This document shows, one piece after another, positions 1 through 9,100 of a DNA stretch of 64,000 bases. Made by a program: the position numbers and the translations under genes. Origin of the DNA: CALLVY01 sp937899855 (GTDB lineage Bacteria > Bacteroidota > Bacteroidia > Chitinophagales > Saprospiraceae); contig JBCBQC010000025.1 of NCBI GenBank assembly GCA_039820405.1, forward strand, positions 3,888 to 67,887. The letters are read 5' to 3'. Position 1 is the stretch's first letter. Every line of letters starts with the position of its first letter. The notes under the pieces are model-generated. The model searched no databases and had not been told where the DNA came from. It saw nothing but the letters and a program-made list of their open reading frames with translations.

Positions 1-276
1 GTCGTAGCACTTGGTTTTTGCGGCGGCTTCGGAGAGTTGGGCTTCGGTAGATACGGCGACCACGGCATTGGCCTTTAGCTCACTGTTGGCATCGCTGAGG
101 TCATCGATCAAGAGTTGGGCTACGGTACGCCCCCTCAGAGAATCTACTGCTGCAAGCAGCTGGGTTTTTTTATCCCAGGTGTAGACGAAGTCAGCCGCTG
201 CGTAGACGATCTTGACTTTGGCGCTGGTGAGGAAAGAGGAGAGCAGGAAGCTGCTGAGTAAGCACAGGTATTTCAT
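1..276 (-). CDS. Secreted protein of unknown function, N-terminal part (gene runs off the left edge)
   Basis: The start codon is at 276 and the frame is open for 92 codons to the window edge. The first residues, MKYLCLLSSFLLSSFLTSAK, form a Sec-type signal peptide. The mature part (AAADFVYTWDKKTQLLAA, LLIDDLSDANSELKANAV, KTKCYD) matches, in order, the complete protein encoded next door at 355-1278. The two are tandem paralogues in the same orientation. I recognise no family or catalytic motif. Secretion is inferred from the signal peptide; function is unknown. Confidence 0.75.
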   Translation of the reverse strand, partial: MKYLCLLSSFLLSSFLTSAKVKIVYAAADFVYTWDKKTQLLAAVDSLRGRTVAQLLIDDLSDANSELKANAVVAVSTEAQLSEAAAKTKCYD

Positions 277-354
277 AACGCTTTGGCATTGATTTGGGGA
301 TGCGGTAGTCTACTAATGGTGAGCGTCCTACCTAGTTATTGGATGACAGAAGGA

Positions 355-1278
355 CTACTTCATAAATTCCAGTGCCGCTTCCTCCGGGAGGGCCTCCAGT
401 TCGGGACTTTCAAGGAAGGCATTAAAAAAGAATATCCTTTCGGAATCGACTCCTCCCATGGGGGGGGCAAAGGATCCATCCGCATTCATTATCGGACCTG
501 AGGTATTTTTGTAATATACGTAAGCGCCAATTTTGAGGTGGAAGACCGACGGAGCGACCTCGTTGGCCCAGATAAAAAGGTCCATATTGCTGCTGCGGTT
601 GAGAAATCTACGCGTGAGCTTGGCTTCGTTCTTAAACTTGAGGGGCCGTGGTTGCGCGGTAGCCAGGAGGGCGTTTACCTTTTTGTATAAGGTCCCCTGT
701 TTGATGCCGATGGCCGAATCGCGTAGCACCCGATGGCTTTGCAGGATGCGTTCGGGATCGTCGAGGGCCCGGATGGTGAGTAGGAAGTGGCTGTAGCAGG
801 AAAAACCCTGAAAAAGATAGGGCGCGCAGATAAAGGAGCCGGTGGAGGTGATGGGGTCCTGGATGTCGACCCGTTCTTTGAGCAGGGGAAACTGAATTTT
901 TTGGCGGTCAAACGTTCGGGTGGCTTTGTCAAAGCGGATAAAGTAAAGGTAGTGACTGTAAGCCGTTCCCAGTTCGACGGTGAGGTACCAGGCCTGGTCC
1001 GTATCGTAGCACTTGCTGGGCTTGGCCGCTTCGGTGAGCTCGGCGTTGAAGTGGATGACCGAGACGGCCTTGGGACGCAGTTCGCGATTGGCGTAGGGGA
1101 TGTCGTCGATCAGGAGGGTGGCGAGGGGAGTCGTAGCGCCCGAGTCCCGGGCGGCCAGGAGGTGGGTCTGCTTGTCCCAGGTGTAGACGAAGTCGGCCGC
1201 CTCGTGGATGACTCTGGGTTTGGCGGTGGTGGGGAGGGTGTGGAGCAGGAGGAAGCTAAATATTGCAAAAAATCTCAT
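355..1278 (-). CDS. Secreted protein of unknown function, complete paralogue of the neighbour
   Basis: A 307-aa protein that starts with a signal peptide (MRFFAIFSFLLLHTLPTTAK). It carries the same blocks as the truncated neighbour at 1-276: ADFVYTWDKQTHLLAARDSG, LLIDDIPYANRELRPKAV and SKCYDTDQAWYL. The middle contains aromatic-rich segments (YSHYLYFIRFDK, YLFQGFSCYSHFLLTIRA) that look like beta-strands. There is no T9SS sorting domain and no lipobox, so it is probably periplasmic or freely secreted. The 78-bp gap to the downstream copy and the shared orientation suggest one transcript produced by tandem duplication. I do not recognise the family. Confidence 0.75.
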   Translation of the reverse strand: MRFFAIFSFLLLHTLPTTAKPRVIHEAADFVYTWDKQTHLLAARDSGATTPLATLLIDDIPYANRELRPKAVSVIHFNAELTEAAKPSKCYDTDQAWYLTVELGTAYSHYLYFIRFDKATRTFDRQKIQFPLLKERVDIQDPITSTGSFICAPYLFQGFSCYSHFLLTIRALDDPERILQSHRVLRDSAIGIKQGTLYKKVNALLATAQPRPLKFKNEAKLTRRFLNRSSNMDLFIWANEVAPSVFHLKIGAYVYYKNTSGPIMNADGSFAPPMGGVDSERIFFFNAFLESPELEALPEEAALEFMK

Positions 1279-1343
1279 AACTTTTTTAGGGTAAGTTAAG
1301 TCTTTTTTACCGCTTCCTCCACCCCCAGGAGCAATTGGCGGGC

Positions 1344-1751
1344 CTATTGCCCATCCAGCCGGTCGCGGAGGGATTGCACCTCCGCTTTGAGGGCCCGAAG
1401 TTCGGCTTCCATGGCGTCGACGCGGTCGGCGAGGGCTTCGGACTCGGGGGCTTCCTCCATATTGATGCCGTACTGGCTTTGGAGGTCCTGGAATACCTGC
1501 TCGGCGATGGGTTCGGGGGGAATTTCTTCCACGTCGACTTCACCGAGGAAGAGTTGCTCGATTTCCAGCCCCGTGAGCCGGCGGAGGATGATCATAAATT
1601 CAACGGAAGGTTTGGAGCCTTCGGTGACGTAGCTGGAGATCTTAAAGCGGTTCATCTCCGGGGCGATCAGCTCGGCAAAGGATTGTTGTTTCAAACCCCA
1701 GCGTTTGATGATGCGTTCGATATTTTTGCCGATGGTGTATTTGTCAAACAT
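1344..1751 (-). CDS. HTH-like regulator with C-terminal coiled coil (copy 1)
   Basis: A 135-aa protein. The first ~75 residues (GKNIERIIKRWGLKQQSFAE, then ISSYVTEGSKPSVEFMIILR) resemble an XRE-type helix-turn-helix layout: a helix, a Q-rich turn, a recognition helix and a 'PSVEFMIIL-RLTGLEIE' helix. The last ~35 residues (DRVDAMEAELRALKAEVQSL) form a heptad-like coiled coil, suggesting an oligomer. It is clearly paralogous to the gene at 1918-2310. DNA binding is inferred from the N-terminal pattern; the target is unknown. A cytoplasmic location follows from the lack of a signal peptide. Confidence 0.75.
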   Translation of the reverse strand: MFDKYTIGKNIERIIKRWGLKQQSFAELIAPEMNRFKISSYVTEGSKPSVEFMIILRRLTGLEIEQLFLGEVDVEEIPPEPIAEQVFQDLQSQYGINMEEAPESEALADRVDAMEAELRALKAEVQSLRDRLDGQ

Positions 1752-1843
1752 TGGTTAAATTTTTTAAGATAAATGGTCCTTTTTCCTAACCTTTGGGCGA
1801 TGCAAAAACGGGCCCCGGAGCAACGCCTAAGCGAATGGGGCCA

Positions 1844-1882
1844 AGCAGTGCTACTGCTCGGGTGGGGCCGGTAGTGCTACCG
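1844..1882. repeat. Two adjacent short hairpins between the HTH paralogues
   Basis: Positions 1844-1858 read AGCAGTGCTACTGCT (6-bp arms, 3-nt loop) and 1869-1882 read CGGTAGTGCTACCG (6-bp arms, 2-nt loop). Both share the core AGTGCTAC and are followed by a similar CGGGT-type sequence, so they look like a duplicated unit. They lie in the 166-bp gap between two regulator genes. They could be operator sites for these proteins or RNA hairpins; neither role is shown. Confidence 0.35.
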
Positions 1883-1917
1883 ATCGGGTAGGAGAGGAGG
1901 ACGGAGTGGTTTTACAA

Positions 1918-2310
1918 TCATTTTTCTTGGAGGACTTCGATGTCCCGTTTCATTTTTTCCATTTGTTTTTCCATGTTCGTCACGCGTTCGAAAAGTTCGG
2001 GCAGGGTTTGCGGCGCTCGGTACTCCTTTTGGTACTTGTTGGTCAGCTCTTCAAACACATTGGCCGCTAGGGGCGAGGGCGGAATCTCCGCCGGATCCAA
2101 CTCGCCCAAATACAACAGTTCGATTTCCAATCCCGTTAGCCGCTTGAGGATAATCATAAACTCAACGGAGGGACGCGAAGTCCCGTTGACGTAGCTCGAG
2201 ACCTTAAAACGATTCATATTGGGGAAGAGGTCGGCAAAACCCTGTTGTTTCATGCCCCAGCGCTTAATAATGAGTTCAATATTCTTTCCGATCATTATTT
2301 TGTCGAACAT
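1918..2310 (-). CDS. HTH-like regulator with C-terminal coiled coil (copy 2)
   Basis: A 130-aa protein that begins MFDKIMIGKNIELIIKRWGM, nearly matching the start of the copy at 1344-1751. The shared core is KQQGFADLF, RFKVSSYVNGTSRPSVEF and LKRLTGLEIELLYLGELDPA. The C-terminal tail (ERVTNMEKQMEKMKRDIEVL) is again a coiled coil but differs in sequence from copy 1, so the HTH part is conserved while the oligomerisation part has diverged. It is read first in the probable two-gene transcript. The likely role is an XRE-like DNA-binding protein, by inference. Confidence 0.75.
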   Translation of the reverse strand: MFDKIMIGKNIELIIKRWGMKQQGFADLFPNMNRFKVSSYVNGTSRPSVEFMIILKRLTGLEIELLYLGELDPAEIPPSPLAANVFEELTNKYQKEYRAPQTLPELFERVTNMEKQMEKMKRDIEVLQEK

Positions 2311-3040
2311 TTGTTAGAAAAATTTTTACAATTAGATTTTTTCTGACTATATTTGTTTGAAATTATCCACAAAAGCTAAAGTAAACAATAATCGTGTTTC
2401 TGGGCGAGTCCTGGCTTATAAAATTGTAAGTATTTTACTAAGCTTGGGAATGGTCTTGTTTGAAGGTTCCGTATCGTGGGAATACGGGGAACAATGCCTT
2501 TGCCTAAAATAAACGGGATTACGTGATTTACTTGGCCTGCTGGCCGGTAAAACGGTTGTTTTACAAGCTGGTAGATAGGGTAAAATGCTGGAGAGCAATG
2601 ATTTTTTTGAGGGAAGTCGATCAGCGACGTCGTTGGGAGTTTTGCCCTGGCTGTTGCGTGTTATTGTCAGCTCTGAACCGAATTGATCGAATCAGTAGTA
2701 AAATTTCTGACTCGTCACACGCTGGCGATTTCCCTTCTTCTTAGTAGGAGCGGTGCAACGCTCCCCACTGAGACTTTGAAATTGAGATTTTTTGGGGTAC
2801 CCGACTACTGTTTTGGCTGTTGCCAGCAGCTGGAGCCGTGTCGGGTTTTTCAAAAGCGAAAAGTCGAGGACTAAAACACCACTCCGCAAGCGTTTGGTCC
2901 GTCCCAACTTGGCCCGTATCCGCCAGTGGCTTTTCGAAGTACTGAACCGTAATGTGATGAATACAAGTAAACCGCAGGATCGCTAAGCAGAGGCCCCCAC
3001 ATTCGTCGTTTCCTTATTTCATCAAAGCAAATTAATTGAC
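2311..3040. other. Intergenic region, no gene supported
   Basis: About 730 bp between the divergently read HTH gene and the small gene at 3041. The short open frames here have no signal peptide, domain or coding-like composition that I can recognise. The stretch just upstream of 2310 is AT-rich and should hold the promoter of the regulator pair, but I found no exact TAnnTTTG box there. Confidence 0.5.
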
Positions 3041-3262
3041 ATGCCTAATCCAAAGAATGACCCGGATAACAACCCCTCCGACTCCCTGGACCGTCTGCAA
3101 AGTAAGGTGAGCCGGGAAGATATCGAATACTCGCTGGACAAAATGTACGACGCCTACGTTCGGGACGAAGTCGCCAGCGAAAGCTCGCACCAATCCCGCG
3201 TCAAAGTCTGGGAAATCTACCAGGAATTGCGCCGCTTCTTTCAGTCCCTCAAACTATTTTGA
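3041..3262 (+). CDS. Small acidic/helical hypothetical protein
   Basis: A 73-aa protein with a polar N-terminus (MPNPKNDPDNNPSDSLDR) followed by what look like two amphipathic helices (SREDIEYSLDKMYDAYVR and SRVKVWEIYQELRRFFQSL). It has no signal peptide and no cysteine. The coherent amphipathic pattern and good codon structure make it a plausible real gene. Function unknown; it stands alone, with a terminator-like hairpin about 100 bp downstream. Confidence 0.55.
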   Translation: MPNPKNDPDNNPSDSLDRLQSKVSREDIEYSLDKMYDAYVRDEVASESSHQSRVKVWEIYQELRRFFQSLKLF

Positions 3263-3365
3263 TCGATCATTAGCTACGAGCGGCACCGTCCGCTCTAATT
3301 TGGGGAGCCCACTCGTTGGGCTTTGCCTTTCTCTTTAATCCGTTTCCTCCACCTATGCCTGGGAA

Positions 3366-3404
3366 CACCCCATCCACCATGGGGTGGGGTGGAGGACTTT
3401 TTTT
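3366..3404 (+). terminator. Possible intrinsic terminator
   Basis: An 8-bp perfect stem, CACCCCAT (3366-3373) and ATGGGGTG (3379-3386), with a 5-nt loop. A run of seven T begins at 3398. The T run is 11 nt from the stem, which is long for a canonical terminator. It is the only notable element in the 299 bp between the small gene and the next start codon. Confidence 0.4.
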
Positions 3405-3561
3405 ATCCCCCTCCTGCCCAACGGCCGACTACTTCCGTTCCCCCACCCCCTTGCCTCCCTCGCCGATTCCAAGTACCTTTCCCCTCACCTCCATCCATCG
3501 CAACGCCGCATTCCTACACCCCGCCGGAACGATCCGTCGTTCCCGTACCAAAACACCGGTT

Positions 3562-5052
3562 ATGTCGCTCCCGTTGCCCAATTTTCTACGCTACCACTAC
3601 CTTCTCCTCCTCCTCTGCTTCCACCGAGCCCCCGCCCAAAACACACCAGCCAATTGTGACGACCCCTTCGATTACGAGATCGTCGTCGTCGATGCCCCCT
3701 GTTTCGACGACCTGGGCGCCGTGGCGGTCAGCTATTTTGGCGATCGCCCCCTCCACATCACCTGGAGCAGCGGGGAGGTCGATACCCAACAGGTGCTGCT
3801 CCCCGCCGGCGCCTACGCCGTGACGATCAGCGATACCACCGGCTGCGTATTCGTCGAAAACTTTGAGGTCGGGGAACCCGAACAGTTGCGCGCCGATTTT
3901 CAAATCCAGAGTGACCCCTGCGCCGGCCGCCTCGACGTCCGGGCCGAGCCCAGCGGTGGCGTTCCCCCCCATTTCCTCCAGTGGGACATTCCCCTCCATA
4001 CCACCGAGCCCGAGGTCCGCATCGATAGCCCCGGCGTTTACCGAATCGTAATCTCGGACAGCCGTGGCTGTTTCCAATTCAATACCTTCCTCGCCGATTT
4101 TTCGACCCTCCGCCAAAACGAACTCCAACTGAGCGTCAGCAGTGATTGCGATACGGCCCTGGCCATTTTGGAAGCCGAACTTACCACCCTCGACAGCACC
4201 TACCGCTTTGGCTGGAGCACCGGCCAGCTCGATTTTCTCGATACGGTCCAGCAAGCGGCTTGGTACACCTTTAGCGTCCGCGATACCTTTGATTGTACCC
4301 TGACGGATTCCGTGCTCGTCGCCTTCACCACCGAACCCGACCTCAAGGCTCAAGTCGACTCGACCACCTGTGCCGATACCAACGACGGGGCCATCGAATT
4401 GAGCCCGGAGGGAGGACTGCCTCCTTTTGACCTCACCTGGACCCGCGCCGGCACCCCGATCGGAATGGGGCCCACCATCTCGAACCTCGCCCCCGGCCCC
4501 TACGAGCTGGACTTGCGCGATTCCCTGGGCTGTACTTACCGCTTCGACTTTGCCATCGGGGCTCCCATCCCACTGCTGCTGGACCTGAGCGATACGCGGG
4601 ACAGCCTGGATGGCAGTGCCCGGATCGCAGCTGCCATTGCGGGTGGAATTGCTCCCTATCGCTACGACTGGAGTACGGGTGCTACCGATAGCACGCTCAC
4701 CGTAAACGCTAGCGGGGAGTACCAACTCACCCTGACCGATGCCCGGGGCTGTACGGCCACGGATACCATCCAATTGCTGGGGGTAGCTACCCGCGACCCC
4801 AGCGCCGCCCATTCGGTGCAGTTGTTTCCCCAACCCCATCGGGGGCACTTCCAGCTGCGGCTGCCCGAGGGCAAGACCGGGGCCCCCTTGCTGCGGCTGT
4901 ACACCAGCGATGGCCGGCTGTGCCGCGAGGTGCGGCCCTCCGGCCCGGGCCCGCTGTGGAGCCTGGACTGGTCGGATCTGCCGGATGGACAGTACTGGTT
5001 GTACTGGCGGACGGAGGATCAAGTGGGCGGTACGGCCTGGCTCAAGCGCTGA
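3562..5052 (+). CDS. Secreted SprB-like repeat protein with T9SS type A sorting domain
   Basis: A 496-aa protein using the ATG at 3562. The frame is open from 3316, but only this start gives a signal peptide (NFLRYHYLLLLLCFHRAPAQ). The mature part consists of tandem ~80-aa beta-sandwich repeats of SprB/PKD type, recognisable by PAGAYAVTISDTTGCV, SPGVYRIVISDSRGCF, APGPYELDLRDSLGCT and ASGEYQLTLTDARGCT. The last ~75 residues (VQLFPQPHRGHFQLRL through LPDGQYWLYWRT) form a typical T9SS type A C-terminal domain. It is therefore predicted to cross the outer membrane through T9SS and stay on the surface or be released. The exact role is unknown. Confidence 0.85.
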   Translation: MSLPLPNFLRYHYLLLLLCFHRAPAQNTPANCDDPFDYEIVVVDAPCFDDLGAVAVSYFGDRPLHITWSSGEVDTQQVLLPAGAYAVTISDTTGCVFVENFEVGEPEQLRADFQIQSDPCAGRLDVRAEPSGGVPPHFLQWDIPLHTTEPEVRIDSPGVYRIVISDSRGCFQFNTFLADFSTLRQNELQLSVSSDCDTALAILEAELTTLDSTYRFGWSTGQLDFLDTVQQAAWYTFSVRDTFDCTLTDSVLVAFTTEPDLKAQVDSTTCADTNDGAIELSPEGGLPPFDLTWTRAGTPIGMGPTISNLAPGPYELDLRDSLGCTYRFDFAIGAPIPLLLDLSDTRDSLDGSARIAAAIAGGIAPYRYDWSTGATDSTLTVNASGEYQLTLTDARGCTATDTIQLLGVATRDPSAAHSVQLFPQPHRGHFQLRLPEGKTGAPLLRLYTSDGRLCREVRPSGPGPLWSLDWSDLPDGQYWLYWRTEDQVGGTAWLKR

Positions 5053-5152
5053 GTGCGCTATTCGATCCCGGCGCGTTTGGGAAATGGGGAAGCTTGGGAA
5101 GCTGCAACCCTGTCCCGCTTTTGACGTCCTTGGTGAATAAACGCACCCACTC

Positions 5153-6076
5153 ATGATGAAAAAATTACCCCTTTGGAGTTGGATCGCCTGGTTTTTGATC
5201 GGTGGTCTGTTCCACGCCTGTACCCCCTCCGCCAGCTCCACCGAGGCCGAGCCGACGGCCCCCCCCTCCTTTACCGACCCGGATTTTTTTGATGGCCAAC
5301 ACCAAGCCCAAGCGATGGTCCTGGGCGTTTTTCACTTCCACAATCCCGGTCTGGACGATTACAAACCCCAGTTTCCCTTCGACATCATGGAGGAAAAGCG
5401 GCAGCGCGAATTGGATACCCTACTGGCCCTGGTGGCACGCTACCGCCCCACCAAAATCCTGCTGGAGGTAAATCGCATCCAACGCGACAGCGTGTTCAAT
5501 GTCGCTTACCAAGCTTACCTGCGCGACAGCTTTGACCTCAGTTTGCCGCGTCGGAGCAATGAGGTTTTCCAAATCGGTTTCCAATTGGCCAAGCAATTGG
5601 GGCACGATCGGATCTACTGTTCGGACGCGCGCGCGGATTGGTTTGGGGTGGAGCTCGATTGGGACAATTTTGACGAAGATGCCTACCTCCGCTCGCTTGG
5701 TCAGTACGATAAAACCTACCGCTACGATTTCGAAAAAATCTACCGCCGTGCGGATTCGCTCAAGACGGTGCAGCCCCTGGTCGAACACCTCCGCATGCTC
5801 AACGACCCCCGGGATCGGCTCAAAGACCACCAGGCTTACCTCACCGGGATGCTGCTGAGCGGCGCGGGCGACAATTACCTCGGGGCCGATTCGGTGGCGC
5901 GTTGGTACCGCCGGAACTTCCGCATCTTCGCCAACGCCTACTACCTGACCAATTTTGACCAGCCGGAGCGCCTCCTGCTCCTCTACGGTGCGGGCCACGT
6001 CTGGCAATTGCGCCAACTGTTTTTGGATTCGCCCGACTACGAGTACGTCGAGGTCAATGAGTACCTGAGCCAGTAA
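5153..6076 (+). CDS. DUF5694/TraB-GumN-like lipoprotein
   Basis: A 307-aa protein. The N-terminus MMKKLPLWSWIAWFLIGGLF followed by HAC gives a lipobox with the lipidated cysteine at residue 23, so it is membrane-anchored. After a proline/serine linker comes 'QAMVLGVFHFHNPG', characteristic of the DUF5694 family and resembling the TraB/GumN/TIKI fold, with 'TKILLEVN' after it and 'LLLLYGAGHVWQLRQLF' near the C-terminus. Those conserved His, Glu and Gly-His positions are where a metal-dependent hydrolase site would lie in the TIKI-like superfamily. The catalytic role is inference from similarity. A second in-frame ATG is the next codon. Confidence 0.8.
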   Translation: MMKKLPLWSWIAWFLIGGLFHACTPSASSTEAEPTAPPSFTDPDFFDGQHQAQAMVLGVFHFHNPGLDDYKPQFPFDIMEEKRQRELDTLLALVARYRPTKILLEVNRIQRDSVFNVAYQAYLRDSFDLSLPRRSNEVFQIGFQLAKQLGHDRIYCSDARADWFGVELDWDNFDEDAYLRSLGQYDKTYRYDFEKIYRRADSLKTVQPLVEHLRMLNDPRDRLKDHQAYLTGMLLSGAGDNYLGADSVARWYRRNFRIFANAYYLTNFDQPERLLLLYGAGHVWQLRQLFLDSPDYEYVEVNEYLSQ

Positions 6077-6183
6077 AGCTTGGGCCCGGGCGAAGTAGCG
6101 GACAAGCAACGAAGTGGTCGAAATTGGCCAAAATTGCTCAACATTCCCTCCCGGATGCCATTACCTTTGAAAAAAACTAGGAC

Positions 6184-9100
6184 ATGAAACGGTGGTTTGT
6201 TGTACTATTTTTGTTAGGCGTATCGACCGGGCTGTGGAGCCAGGGGCAGGGCAATATCTGGTACTTTGGGGAAGGCCTGGGGCTGGACTTCAACGGAGCC
6301 AATCCCGCCCCCTTGGAAGACGGTCAAATTTTTGGCAACCCCCAAAGCATGGGCGAGGCCCTACGGAGTGAGGGATCGGCGACGATTTCGGATGCCAGTG
6401 GCAGCCTGCTGTTCTATTCCGATGGGGAGCAAATCTGGAACCGCGATCACGAGCTGATGCCCAACGGTACCGGTCTGGAAGGGATGTATTCCTCTACCCA
6501 CGCCGCCTTTATCGTTCCCCGTCCCCTGTCGGATTCCATCTTCTACGTCTTTACCACCGACGGCCTGGAGCGCCGTTTGGAAGGAGGACTGCGCTACAGC
6601 GTGGTCGACATGTGTTTGAACCAAGGGCTGGGGGATGTGGTGGTCGGACAAAAAAACATCCTCGTGCTGGACAGCGTCGCGGAGAAGTTGAGCGCGGTCA
6701 ACCACGTCAATGGCAAGGACATCTGGCTCATTGCGCACAAAATGTTTTCCAATGCTTTTTATGCCTATCAGATTTCGGAATTGGGCATCGTCAATACCGT
6801 CGTCTCGGAAGTGGGGTCGGTGCACGTTGGTGTACTGAGCTTTCTGGATGGAGCGGGAGGAGCGATCGGTCAGATGAAGACTTCCGCCAGCGGTAGACGG
6901 CTGGCCCTCCTGGTGGGAAATCGCAGCCCCAATTTTTCCGAGCTGTTCGACTTTGATCCCGCTACGGGAGTGGTCTCCAATCCCATCAGCATCGATACTG
7001 AGAACTTGGCCTACGGAATCGAATTTTCTCCCGACAACAGCAAACTGTACATCAACAGCCTGTCGGGCCTCCACCAGTTTGACCTCAGCGCCGGTACGGG
7101 GACCCCCGCTGACATCAATGGCTCCAAGACGCAGATTCGCAGCGGCGGCTGTCTGCCCGCGGGGATGCAACTGGGACCCGACGGACGGATCTACGTCAGT
7201 CGCTGCAACAACACCCTAGGGGTGATTCGTCGTCCCAATCGCGCCGGTACGGCTTGCGACTACCGCAATTCCGGGGTTCAGTTTTCTTCCAGCCGCACCA
7301 CCGGGGCCAGCTTCCCCAGCTTCATCAGCAACTTTGAATACCGCAATGGCTTGTTTGGCTGCGCCGTTCCCACCGAAGACGATCCCCTCGCCTGTTCGGA
7401 CGGGCTCGACAACGACGGCGATGGCCTGATCGACTGTCTGGACGACGATTGCGCGGATCTTTTTCCCGACGGCTGCGCTACCTGTTTCAACGACGGCCTC
7501 TCCTTTGCCGACTCGGTGCTGGCCTACAATCCCACCTGCCCCGGCAATACCAATACCAATCCCCAAGCCGCGCTGGGCGTTGCGGACTTTGCCGCCACCG
7601 GCCAGGACGTTAGCCTGGGCGAAGGGGGCTCGCTGGTGCTGGCCTTTACCAACAACATCGTCGTCAACTCGGGGACGCCCGATCCCGACATTTGGATTTT
7701 TGAGGTGGGGCCGCAAATAGAACCCTCCTCGGTCGAACTGCGTCCGGCCAATGGCATCACCGAAGCGCGCTTGCTCGGGGTGGGATTGGCCGATGCGGAT
7801 GGGGACGGCTTCTTCGAATTTGGAAACATCGCGGGGGCTACGGCCGCGCTGGACCTCGACGCGGTAGCCACGGGTTTTGCCTTTGCCGAACTAAAATTTG
7901 ACGCCATCAAAATCGTTGACCTCGCCGATCGCCCCTGTTCCGGCAATACGCCCGGTGCCGATATCGATGCGGTCTGTGCCCTGTCCTCCATCACCTGTAC
8001 GACGGTCTCCTTCGCCAGCGAAGCCATCCAAATCTGCGCCGGCGAATCCTACGAAGGCTACACCGCCACGGGAACCTACCGCGATACCCTCCTGACCGAT
8101 GCCGGTTGCGACAGTATCCGCGTGCTGGACCTGGAGGTGAGCGACCTGGCGGTATTTAGCCTTGACGTCCGTCCGGTAGCTTGTGGTACCGCCGGTTCGA
8201 TTCAGGTCCTGGCGGGCAATGGCATCGGTATTTTGCGTTATTCGATCGACGGAACCAATTTCCAGACCTCCAACTTTTTTCCCAACCTAGGCGCCGGTAG
8301 CTACCTCGTCACCGTTCAGGATGCCAATGCCTGTCAAGTAACGGCCCCGGCTACCGTCGGTGGTTCCGACGGGCCAAGCATTGACCAAACCCAGGTGGAC
8401 CCCACCACTTGCGGGGCCGATAATGGCCAGATCGTGGCGACGGCGACGGGAGGGGTTCCTCCCCTGAGCTACCGCCTGTCCGGTGGAGCCGAACAAGCAA
8501 CGGGCAATTTCCCCGACCTGCCCGCGGGGGATTATCTTTTGCAGGTCAGCGATGCGGATGGGTGTGACGCCAGTGTTGCCCTCACGGTGGGGGCGAAAAC
8601 GCCTCCTCAGATTCGCCGCCTCGAAACGCTGCCGCCCAACTGTGGGGCAGACAACGGTCAGGTTCGGATCCTGGCCACGGGCAGTGCGCCACTGGCCTAC
8701 TCTTTGGATGGTCTGACTTACCAGAGCGTCGACAGTTTTAGCAACCTCGGGGCGGGAACCTACTCGGCCTTCGTACGGGACGGGGATGATTGTGTGGTAC
8801 AGGACGAGGTGACCCTATTGGCGGGGCTGGCTCCCGAAATCTTGTCGATCGAGGTGGGACCGGCTTCTTGTGGCTTGGCCAATGGCCAGGTGGTGATCGA
8901 GGCGACGGGTGGAGTGGGAACCCTGCTGTACGCCATTGAGGATCGGAACTACCGCGCCGAGCCCATCTTTACGGATTTGGCGGGAGGCGAATACCTGCTG
9001 GTCATTGAAGACGAGGCAGCTTGTGAGGTGGAACGCGTTTTTACGGTCGAAAGCTTGCCGAATCTGACGCTGGCGGCCGTGGAGGTCGCGGCGGCGAATT

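Noticed and set aside
2523..2986. Short open frames in the 2.3-3.0 kb gap as a degraded transposase
   Set aside because: No DDE, HTH or inverted-repeat end could be recognised in any frame.
3586..5241. Long minus-strand open frame (551 aa) opposite the T9SS protein
   Set aside because: It is a shadow of the plus-strand gene; Gly/Ala/Gln-rich low-complexity translation without signal peptide or domain.
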